DNA of 37,977 bases. It comes from Alphaproteobacteria bacterium. GTDB lineage: Bacteria; Pseudomonadota; Alphaproteobacteria; GCA-2731375. This document shows positions 1-8,072 of the stretch, piece after piece (position 1 is the stretch's first letter; each line of letters opens with the position of its first letter). Location: contig JASLMH010000026.1 in assembly GCA_030746635.1 (NCBI GenBank), positions 1 through 37,977 on the forward strand, in the 5' to 3' direction. The notes below the pieces were generated by a model, which saw nothing but the letters and a program-made list of their open reading frames with translations, was not told the origin of the DNA and searched no databases. The translations under genes were made by a program, and so were the position numbers.

Positions 1-70
1 GCAATGACAGGACGAGAATCACCCGGCATGGCGTCACAGCCGGATTAACGATGGAAATCGGGCATTAGGA

Positions 71-95
71 ACGGGCCGCCGACCCGGCGGCCCGT
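71..95 (-). terminator. Perfect 10-bp inverted repeat (acgggccgcc-gaccc-ggcggcccgt) downstream of the 123..410 gene; candidate terminator hairpin
   Basis: Perfect inverted repeat read directly; lies just 3' of the minus-strand stop codon; no strong T-tract. Confidence 0.5.
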
Positions 96-122
96 CATAA
101 CCAAAAGTCCAGTTGGCGGTCT

Positions 123-410
123 TTAGTTGGTCGAAGTCGAAGTCGACGTGGACGAACTGGTGCTGACCGCGTCGCTGTCATCGGAGGCGGCCGAGACGGC
201 GATCGCGATGGCCGCGGCGACAGCCACGCCGGCGGCGATGGCTCCGGCGGTGAGACCGGCGCCGGCAGCGGCCTGCTCCTGACCGGCCGTTAGCCCGGTG
301 GCGGTGCCGCTACCGGTCTTGGCAGCTTGCGACTGCCCATAAGCCAAAGTCGGCGCTGCCGCGAGGGCAATAACCAAACCAAAAGCAATCAGAGTTTTCT
401 TAACGACCAT
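123..410 (-). CDS. Small secreted protein with Ala/Gly hydrophobic segment and Ser/Thr tail, GfcA/YjbE-like architecture
   Basis: ORF track gives 129 aa; internal ATG at 410 is preceded by GGAGGTCCTCGGCA (good RBS) and starts a signal peptide MVVKKTLIAFGLVIALAAAPTLAYG; tail SDDSDAVSTSSSTSTSTSTN. Confidence 0.7.
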   Translation of the reverse strand: MVVKKTLIAFGLVIALAAAPTLAYGQSQAAKTGSGTATGLTAGQEQAAAGAGLTAGAIAAGVAVAAAIAIAVSAASDDSDAVSTSSSTSTSTSTN

Positions 411-864
411 TGCCGAGGACCTCCAAATAGGTAAACTCTTTCTAGACCTTAGCGGGTTTGCCGACCCCAAGCAACCGCAAACGACACCGGCAAAAACCGC
501 TTCCACCCCCACGCCAGATCCGGTTCAAACCGCCAGCGGAAGAATGCACTTAATCACAAACCAATGAATTCCATTCGCAAAATACGGATTCCCTTCACTG
601 TTCGCAACCCCATTTTCATGAGCGCAGCAAGAAAATCACATATAGTTGCCCGAAGGCAACAGACGAAGGACCGACTCTGGTACAGTAACAAAGTCCATTT
701 GCCCGAATACCATGCCGCTAATGTATTGCCAATCCAATAACGCATGGCCAAGTGGAGAGATCGATTACCGTGATGCTGAACATTCCAACGCTCATCGAAC
801 GCCAGCCGGCGACAGGATGCCGATATCTAGCAATCGGCCGCATCCGCGTGGTCGCATCCACGTC

Positions 865-1680
865 ATGAGAGCCGCCGTCATAGCCCTTGTTTGCATCGCC
901 ACCTTCCTCGGCAACGGAGGCGTGTGCGTGGCGGCTGAGTTGCTCAAGACCGGTCGCATAGCTTTGGCCTACGATATCTATCTCGGCGGATTTCTGGCCG
1001 GCATGGTCGATCTCGAGGCCAGATTGAATGGTACCGATTACATGATTCGAAGCGAATCCCGCACCCTGGGGATCCTCGATTTCCTGGTCGGATTCGTCGG
1101 TCAGGCGGAAGTGGCCGGCAAAGCCAACGACGCGGTTATTCGGCCGACCCGCTATCGCACCGAAAATCTCTGGTTCGGCAACAAACGATTCGTCAGCAAC
1201 GACTATCTGGCCGACGGCACGGTCCGATCGAAAGCACAACCGACAGCCGCCCAGGACGACCGCGTACCGGTGCCCGAGTCCTTGACCCGTGACACCATCG
1301 ACCCGTTGAGCGCCTCCTTTCAGGCGGCGCTCAACGCCGCCGGCAAGGACGGCTGCCACGGCACCCTCGACGTATTCGACGGCCGCCGACGCTACAACGT
1401 AACCTTGACCTCGCTCGGCCAACAGCACCTTGACGGCCCGTTTCATGACGGGCCGACGCAATTGTGCCGCGTCAAACGAAAGAGGATCGCCGGGTTCTCA
1501 ACCCGGGTATGGCTGCCCGGCTTGAAGGGCCCCCCATGGATGGATATCTGGATGGCGACCCTGCGCCCGGGATATCCGCCGTTACCCCTGCGGGCGGAGG
1601 CCGATATCGGCATGGGCGCGATGGTGGTCCATCTGGTCGCGGTCGACGGCCGCAAGCTGCCCCCCGGCAACCTCCCCTAG
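865..1680 (+). CDS. DUF3108 domain-containing protein
   Basis: Internal start MRAAVIALVCIATFLGNGGVCVAAELL (signal peptide) then IALAYDIYLGGFLAGMVDLEARLNG, typical of DUF3108 proteins. Confidence 0.7.
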   Translation: MRAAVIALVCIATFLGNGGVCVAAELLKTGRIALAYDIYLGGFLAGMVDLEARLNGTDYMIRSESRTLGILDFLVGFVGQAEVAGKANDAVIRPTRYRTENLWFGNKRFVSNDYLADGTVRSKAQPTAAQDDRVPVPESLTRDTIDPLSASFQAALNAAGKDGCHGTLDVFDGRRRYNVTLTSLGQQHLDGPFHDGPTQLCRVKRKRIAGFSTRVWLPGLKGPPWMDIWMATLRPGYPPLPLRAEADIGMGAMVVHLVAVDGRKLPPGNLP

Positions 1681-1706
1681 AAGGCAAAGCTGGAGCGAAT
1701 TCGGCA

Positions 1707-2558
1707 TCATCGGCCGGGCGCGCGAAGCAACTCGTCGCGCAGAAAATCCCTTATCGCCCGCATCGCCCCGGCGTTGCCGTAGATATCGTGGTGATCGTCG
1801 CCTTCGACCAAGAGCGAGCGTGAGCGTGGCCGCTGGCCGATGAATTGACCGCAATGCCCCTCCTGCGCGGCGGTGCGGGAGGGGTGGTACCAGGGATCCC
1901 CCCGACGCACGATCGCCAGGACCGGTTCGTCGGGCGGCGCGGCGAGGCCGCGGATGAAAGGCGCGCCATTGCACGTCCATTGCGTGATCACCCGGGCCAG
2001 GAATTCGTCCCCCCGGTAAAGCGCCGCCGCCACCCCGCCCTCGCTGGTACCAACGAGGAAAAGCCTGTCCAAATCCACCCAGGGAAGCGCCGCCATGCGG
2101 TGCAGGGCGTAGCTTATTTCGACCAAGCGGAACTCGAACACGAAGACGTTTTCGCCGCCGGTTTGCCTTGACGGCCGGCATTGCAAGGGCCGGAAGCGCC
2201 GGGCGAAACTGTTGGGGGCGATGATCGCGAAACCGTCTTGGGCCAGGGTCGTCATCGGTTCGATCCGGCCCAGACCGGTGCAGCCATGCAAGTACAGAAT
2301 GGTCGGAAATCGCCAACTCGCGGGCAGGCCGGCGAGATGCCGGTGCAACGCATCGTCGCCCATTCTGGCGACCAGGGGCGGCTGGCCGCGGCGTCGGGGC
2401 AATACCACCCTCGCATCGTCGAACGTTCGCGCGATGTCGCTGGCCGGTTCGGTCAGGGCACTGGGATTGAGCGTTTCGCTGCGGTTCAGCGTGCTGGCGT
2501 CGCAGGCGGCCAAGAAGCCGGCGAGCACAAGCCACGCCATGCGCCAAGCGATATCCAT
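1707..2558 (-). CDS. Dienelactone hydrolase-like alpha/beta hydrolase, predicted lipoprotein
   Basis: ILYLHGCTGL, LVGTSEGGVAA nucleophile-elbow-like motif, DDHHDIYGN; N-terminal LAGFLAAC lipobox; ATG overlaps the ispE TGA (TGATG). Confidence 0.7.
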   Translation of the reverse strand: MDIAWRMAWLVLAGFLAACDASTLNRSETLNPSALTEPASDIARTFDDARVVLPRRRGQPPLVARMGDDALHRHLAGLPASWRFPTILYLHGCTGLGRIEPMTTLAQDGFAIIAPNSFARRFRPLQCRPSRQTGGENVFVFEFRLVEISYALHRMAALPWVDLDRLFLVGTSEGGVAAALYRGDEFLARVITQWTCNGAPFIRGLAAPPDEPVLAIVRRGDPWYHPSRTAAQEGHCGQFIGQRPRSRSLLVEGDDHHDIYGNAGAMRAIRDFLRDELLRAPGR

Positions 2559-3427
2559 CACCCGGTACCCGCCACAATCGCGGCCCGCAGCCACCATCGC
2601 TTTTCGGCCTCCGCCAACGCGGCGGCGGCAGCGCCGGCCGCCGCCAGGTCATCGAACAGACCGAAACAAGTGGCCCCCGACCCCGACATCCTGGCCAGCC
2701 GGCAACCGGGCAAATCGCCCAACCGGCCGATCACCCGGTCGATGCTCGGCACCAGCCGCCGCGCCGGCGCTTCCAGATCGTTGCCGCGCGCCTGCAGGTC
2801 CATCGCCAAGTCAGCGACCGAGTCGTACGACTGGCGCGGCGGCGCGGCGGCGCGGGACACGGCATCCAATTGCTGGAATACCGCCGCCGTCGACACAGTC
2901 AAGCCGGGATTGGCCAGCAGCAGGGCAAAGGAGGGCATCGGGCCGATCGGCCGCACCCGATGGCCGATGCCGCCGATCCGGGCCGGCCGGCCGCACAGGC
3001 AGACCGGCACGTCGGCGCCAAGGCGACCGGCCAGGCCCTGCAGGGTCGCCGCATCGAATGGCAACCGCCAGTGCGCCGCCAGGGCCCGCAGCGCGGCGGC
3101 GGCGTCGGCGGAACCGCCGCCGATGCCGGCGGCGACGGGCAGGTTCTTCCGCAACCGAATGGCGGCGTGCGCCGGTACGCCGGCGGCATCTGCCAACAGC
3201 GCCGCGGCCCGCAACACTAGGTTATCGCCACTATCGGGCAAGCCGTCGGCGAACGGACCGTCGAGCGTCAGGCGCAACTCGTCCGCCGCGGCCACGTCGA
3301 GGACGTCACCGAATTGAGGAAACACCACCAGGCTGTCGAGATCGTGGTAGCCATCGTCCCGGCGGCCGAGGACATGCAGGTAGAGATTGACCTTCGCCGG
3401 TGCTGTCCAACGCTTGGCCGCGGTCAT
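2558..3427 (-). CDS. ispE: 4-diphosphocytidyl-2-C-methyl-D-erythritol kinase
   Basis: APAKVNLYLHVLGRRDDGYHDLDSLVVF, LPVAAGIGGGSADAAAALRAL, MSGSGATCFGLF: GHMP kinase/IspE motifs. Confidence 0.95.
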   Translation of the reverse strand: MTAAKRWTAPAKVNLYLHVLGRRDDGYHDLDSLVVFPQFGDVLDVAAADELRLTLDGPFADGLPDSGDNLVLRAAALLADAAGVPAHAAIRLRKNLPVAAGIGGGSADAAAALRALAAHWRLPFDAATLQGLAGRLGADVPVCLCGRPARIGGIGHRVRPIGPMPSFALLLANPGLTVSTAAVFQQLDAVSRAAAPPRQSYDSVADLAMDLQARGNDLEAPARRLVPSIDRVIGRLGDLPGCRLARMSGSGATCFGLFDDLAAAGAAAAALAEAEKRWWLRAAIVAGTG

Positions 3428-3430
3428 CCC

Positions 3431-5395
3431 CTAGCCGCCGCCACCGATGGTCTGCGGCGGCCCGAGGCCGTCGACCAACTTCGCCTGGATGGCCGGGACG
3501 CGGTCGGCCTCGGCGCCCAGGGCGATGGCATGGTTCCACTGAAAGCGCGCTTCCAGGCGGCGGCCGGCGCGCCAATAGGCGTCGCCCAGATGATCGTTGA
3601 TGATCGGATCCTCGGGCCGCAATTCCACCGCCCGTTCCAGATGCTTCACCGCCTGGTCGTAGCGCCCGAGGCGATAGAAGACCCAGCCCAGGCTGTCGAC
3701 GATATAGCCGTCGTTCGGCCGTTTGGCGACGGCTTTCTCGATCATCTCGCGAGCCCGGTTCAGTTTCACCCCCTGCTCGATCCACGAATAGCCGAGATAA
3801 TTGAGCACCATCGGCTGGTCCGGCACCAAATCCAGCGCCTTGAGGAAATCGGCCTCCGCCTCCGGCCAGCGCTTGGAGCGGTCCAGCGATATGCCACGAC
3901 CGTACAGTACCCCCCAATGGCGCGCCTGCAGGGTTTCGATGCGGGCCAGCGCCCGCTGGTATTCCGAGGCTGCCTCCTCATAGCGTTCGTGCGAACGCAG
4001 GATATTCGCGGCGGTGATCAGGGCATTGGTGTCGTCCTGGCGCTCCTCGGCCATGCCGCGCAGCAGGCGCACGGTATCGTCAATCCGCTCCAGGCTGTTC
4101 ATGTTGGCGGCGGTCCGGATCCGGGCATCCCAATGATAGGCCGAGGTTTCCGGTATCTTGGCGTAGGCAGCGATGGCGTCCTCGAAGCGCCGCTGGCTCT
4201 CCAGCACTTCGGCCAACAGCATATATGCCGCCGGCAGGTCGGGACGCAGCATCAGGGCCAGGTTCAGATAGATCCGCACCGCCTCGACATTGCGCCGCCG
4301 GGCGAGGACGCCGGCGGTGGACAGAAACGCCTCGGCCGCGCCATCGGCCACCGACCGGAGGTTCGGCGCCGGAACCTCGCCGTCCCGCAGTCGCTGCTTG
4401 GCCTGCAGGATGACCGGATGCTCCGGCGAGGTGCGGAGGAATTCATCGAACAGTACCCGCGCGTCCTCCTCCCGGCCTTGCCCAATCAGGAAATTGCCGT
4501 AGTTCAGGATCACCCGGGCGGCCGGACGCGAAGCCCGCGACAGGGTCTCCTTGAACGCCACCTCGGCCTGTTCAGGACGGTCCAACAGGCTTTCGACCAG
4601 TGCCGTGTGGTGCGCGCGGAACGACTCGAAAGCGGCCGGCTTGCGCAACCTCTCGAAGGCCGTCATCGCGGCCTCGCGGTTGCCGGCGCCGGTCTCCACC
4701 CAGGCCAGCAGGATCGGCTGCAGCAGGTTCATGAAGTCGACGCGGCTGGTCCGCATCAAATAGTCACGAGCCTTGTCGAAATCCCGCTCCCGGATCTCGT
4801 GGGCCGCCAGCGTCAAGAGCGCCAAGGCCACCGATTGGTTGGTCGCCGACTTGCGCTGCAAGGCGCGCTCCACATGCTCGGCCCGCTCATGATCCTTGGC
4901 GGCCAGTTCGACCGCCTGTTCGGCCCGCTCCAAATCACCTTTATCAGTCGCGCTGTCTTGCTTGGCCTTTTCCAGGTCGCGCTTGGCCGCCGCCAGGTTT
5001 TCCGCCGATTCATCCAACTCGCGGCTTCGCTCGGCCACCCGCGTCGCGGCCAGCTCCAGCGTCCGCTCGGACAGGTCCAGGGCCCGCTGCATCCGGCCTT
5101 CGACCAGCATCAACAGCAACGTGTAACGCACCAGCGCGCGATTGTCGGGATCATTGGCCCGGGCGACGTCGAAGAAGTCGGCCGCCCGATCACTGGCCCG
5201 TTCGGAACGGGCGACACGGCCCGCCAGATAACTGCCGAGCGGCGAAACACGGGCCGGTTCCTGGGGCTGCGCGGCCGTGACTTCGCCGTCTTGCGGCGTC
5301 GCACAGCCGACCAGCAGCCAGGCCAGCAGCAAACCTGCCGCCGGGCCAAGCCATCGTGATGTCGACGTTCTACATATTCGGATAATTCGGGCCAC
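3431..5395 (-). CDS. Tetratricopeptide repeat lipoprotein
   Basis: Lipobox LLVGCATP; repeated TPR motifs (e.g. YDQAVKHLERAVELRPEDPIINDHLGDAYWRAGR). Confidence 0.85.
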   Translation of the reverse strand: MARIIRICRTSTSRWLGPAAGLLLAWLLVGCATPQDGEVTAAQPQEPARVSPLGSYLAGRVARSERASDRAADFFDVARANDPDNRALVRYTLLLMLVEGRMQRALDLSERTLELAATRVAERSRELDESAENLAAAKRDLEKAKQDSATDKGDLERAEQAVELAAKDHERAEHVERALQRKSATNQSVALALLTLAAHEIRERDFDKARDYLMRTSRVDFMNLLQPILLAWVETGAGNREAAMTAFERLRKPAAFESFRAHHTALVESLLDRPEQAEVAFKETLSRASRPAARVILNYGNFLIGQGREEDARVLFDEFLRTSPEHPVILQAKQRLRDGEVPAPNLRSVADGAAEAFLSTAGVLARRRNVEAVRIYLNLALMLRPDLPAAYMLLAEVLESQRRFEDAIAAYAKIPETSAYHWDARIRTAANMNSLERIDDTVRLLRGMAEERQDDTNALITAANILRSHERYEEAASEYQRALARIETLQARHWGVLYGRGISLDRSKRWPEAEADFLKALDLVPDQPMVLNYLGYSWIEQGVKLNRAREMIEKAVAKRPNDGYIVDSLGWVFYRLGRYDQAVKHLERAVELRPEDPIINDHLGDAYWRAGRRLEARFQWNHAIALGAEADRVPAIQAKLVDGLGPPQTIGGGG

Positions 5396-7025
5396 CAGTT
5401 CCCTCCGGCGTCACCCAGGTGATGTTCTGCGACGGGTCCTTGATGTCGCAGGTTTTGCAATGCAGGCAGTTCTGGGCGCTGATCTGCAATCGCGGGTTGG
5501 CGCCATCGTCGTCCCGCAGGATTTCATAGACCCCGGCCGGACAATAGCGCTGCTCAGGCGCGTCATAGAGCGCCAGATTGTGGGCGACGGGAATGCTCTC
5601 ATCGGCAAGCCGCAAATGCACCGGCTGATCTTCGTCATGGTTGGTATTGGATATATATACAGAAGAAGGTTTATCAAAGCTGATTACGCCGTCCGGTTTC
5701 GGATATTCGATCGGCCGGCACTGTTCCTTGGGCTTCAGCGTGGCGTGGTCCTGATGCGGATGCTTCAGGGTCCAGCCGACCTTGCCGCCGAAAAACTGAT
5801 CGAAACCGCCATACAGCGTACCGCCGATCAGACCCCATTTGGCGAAGCCTGGGCGGAAGTTGCGGGCCGAGACGAGCTCCCGCCAGACCCACGAATTGCG
5901 CACTGCCTCGGAATAGGCGCTCAACAGCGGCTCCACCTGGCCGCCGTCCGCCGCCTGGATCGCCTCGAACGCCGCCTCGGCCGCCAGCATGCCGGTCTTG
6001 ATCGCGTTGTGGCTGCCCTTGATCTTGGGCACGTTCAGGAAACCGGCGGAACAGCCGATCAGGACGCCGCCGGGAAAAACCAGTTCCGGGATCGATTGCA
6101 GGCCACCTTCGTTCAGCGCCCGGGCGCCGTAGGCTATGCGCTTGCCGCCCTCCAGGTAGCGGCGAATATCGGGGTGGGTCTTGTAGCGCTGGAATTCGTC
6201 GAACGGCGACAGATAGGGGTTCTCGTAATCGAGGCCGACGACGAAGCCGATCGACACCTGATTGTTGTCGAGATGATAGAGGAACGAGCCGCCATAGGTT
6301 CGGCGGTCCATCGGCCAGCCGGCCGTGTGCAAAACCAGCCCCTCCTGGTGCGCCTCGTCGGGCACTTCCCAAAGCTCCTTCAGGCCGATGCCATAGGTTT
6401 GCGGCTGGCTGTCCTTGGCCAGATCGAACCGCTCAATCAGTTGCTTGGACAACGACCCCCGACAACCCTCCGCCAAAAAGGTGTAGCTGGCGTGCAGTTC
6501 CATGCCCGGTTCAAACGCCGCCTTTTCGCTGCCATCGGCGGCGATACCCATGACGCCGGTGACCACGCCCTTGACCCGCCCGTCATCGTGGAACAGCAGC
6601 TCCGAGGCGGCGAAGCCCGGAAAGATCTGCACCGCCATGGCCTCGGCCTGTTCCGCCAGCCAACGACAGACGTTGCCCAACGAGACGACATAGTTGCCGT
6701 GGTTGTGGGTCGCCTTGGGCATCAGGAAGTTGGGCATCGGGATGGAATTGTGTTCGGTCAGGAACATGAATTTGTCCGCCGTCACCGCCACGTTCAACGG
6801 CGCGCCGCGCTCCTCCCAATCCGGGAACAACTCGTCCATGCCCCGGGGTTCCATCACCGCCCCCGAGAGGATGTGGGCGCCGACCTCGGAACCCTTTTCC
6901 AGTACGCAGACCGACAATTCGCTCCCTGCCTGCTGCGCCAGTTGCATCAGCCTGATCGCCGCCGCCAGTCCGGCCGGACCGGCGCCAATGATCAAGACGT
7001 CGACTTCCATCGATTCGCGTTCCAT
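5370..7025 (-). CDS. Electron transfer flavoprotein-ubiquinone oxidoreductase
   Basis: FAD motif DVLIIGAGPAGLAAAIRLMQLA; GCSAGFLNVPKIKGSHNAIKTGMLAAE; C-terminal 4Fe-4S segment QNCLHCKTCDIKDPSQNITWVTPEGTGGPNYPNM. Confidence 0.97.
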   Translation of the reverse strand: MERESMEVDVLIIGAGPAGLAAAIRLMQLAQQAGSELSVCVLEKGSEVGAHILSGAVMEPRGMDELFPDWEERGAPLNVAVTADKFMFLTEHNSIPMPNFLMPKATHNHGNYVVSLGNVCRWLAEQAEAMAVQIFPGFAASELLFHDDGRVKGVVTGVMGIAADGSEKAAFEPGMELHASYTFLAEGCRGSLSKQLIERFDLAKDSQPQTYGIGLKELWEVPDEAHQEGLVLHTAGWPMDRRTYGGSFLYHLDNNQVSIGFVVGLDYENPYLSPFDEFQRYKTHPDIRRYLEGGKRIAYGARALNEGGLQSIPELVFPGGVLIGCSAGFLNVPKIKGSHNAIKTGMLAAEAAFEAIQAADGGQVEPLLSAYSEAVRNSWVWRELVSARNFRPGFAKWGLIGGTLYGGFDQFFGGKVGWTLKHPHQDHATLKPKEQCRPIEYPKPDGVISFDKPSSVYISNTNHDEDQPVHLRLADESIPVAHNLALYDAPEQRYCPAGVYEILRDDDGANPRLQISAQNCLHCKTCDIKDPSQNITWVTPEGTGGPNYPNM

Positions 7026-7160
7026 GGCGCAACCTCGCTGTTCGGGCGGGCCGCACCGGCGGCGCCACCGCGCCCGTTATGCCGCCGATCAAGCCAACGG
7101 GTCAATGGCCCTGAGCCGCGAACGGTGGGGCCCGGCGCCGGGGCATGTTAGGCTTTTGGC

Positions 7161-7970
7161 ATGGTCCAGCCAGGCAGTATCAGCGACGCCCTTCGATTCT
7201 ATGCCGATGCCGGTATCGACGAGGTGATCGGCGATACCCCGGTCGACCGTTTCAAGGAAAGCCGGACGGTCGCCGCGAAAGCCGCCACCAGCCGTCCGAC
7301 CGCTCCGAAACGCAACCGCGCCGAGCAGCCCCCAGCCGCCCGGCCGCCAACCGCCGTCGGACCGGCGGAGGCGGAGGCCAGTGCGCGCGAACTGGCAGCA
7401 GCGGCGATGGACCTGGGCGCGCTACGCTCGGCATTGGACGGCTTCGACGCCTGTCCGCTGAAGAAGACCGCGGCCAACCTCGTGTTCGGCGACGGCAATC
7501 CGAATGCCGAGGTGATGCTCATTGGCGAGGCGCCAGGGGCCGACGAGGACCGCCAGGGGTTGCCCTTCGTCGGCGTCTCCGGCCAATTGCTCGACCGCAT
7601 GCTGGCCTCCATCGGCCTGGATCGGGACGGCGCCTATATCACCAATATCCTGCCCTGGCGTCCGCCCGGCAATCGCAAGCCGACGGCCGAGGAAACGACC
7701 ATGTGCCTGCCCTTCATTCGCCGCCACATCGAACTGGTGGCACCGGCGGTGCTGGTCTTCGTCGGCGGCACTTCGGCGGCCAACTTGCTCGGCCGTAGCG
7801 AGGGCATCACCAAACTGCGCGGTCGCTGGTTCGACTACCCGGCGGGCGATCGAATGATCGCCGCCATGCCGATATTCCATCCGGCCTATCTGCTGCGCCA
7901 ACCGGCCCTGAAGCGACAGGCCTGGGCCGACCTGCTGGCCATCAAGGCCAAGCTTGCCGAACGCGAATGA
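7161..7970 (+). CDS. Uracil-DNA glycosylase, family 4-like
   Basis: [64 protein letters not shown]. Confidence 0.88.
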   Translation: MVQPGSISDALRFYADAGIDEVIGDTPVDRFKESRTVAAKAATSRPTAPKRNRAEQPPAARPPTAVGPAEAEASARELAAAAMDLGALRSALDGFDACPLKKTAANLVFGDGNPNAEVMLIGEAPGADEDRQGLPFVGVSGQLLDRMLASIGLDRDGAYITNILPWRPPGNRKPTAEETTMCLPFIRRHIELVAPAVLVFVGGTSAANLLGRSEGITKLRGRWFDYPAGDRMIAAMPIFHPAYLLRQPALKRQAWADLLAIKAKLAERE

Positions 7971-8072
7971 TCCGACATTTAGTAGAATAACTTTGTCCGC
8001 TTACTATATTTTGTAGTCTCACTCGGCGGGCCGCCTTGCCGCTTTTTCCCCGATAAGCTATGAATACGGGCT

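Noticed and set aside
3314-5359. 681-aa plus-strand ORF opposite the TPR lipoprotein
   Set aside because: High-GC antisense ORF; its complement carries clear TPR repeats, while this frame has no recognisable domain.
7131-7146. CCCGGCGCCGGG palindrome in front of the UDG gene
   Set aside because: Short GC palindrome expected by chance at this composition; no supporting context.
5277-7151. 624-aa plus-strand ORF opposite ETF-QO
   Set aside because: Shadow ORF; the minus strand encodes an unmistakable ETF-QO.
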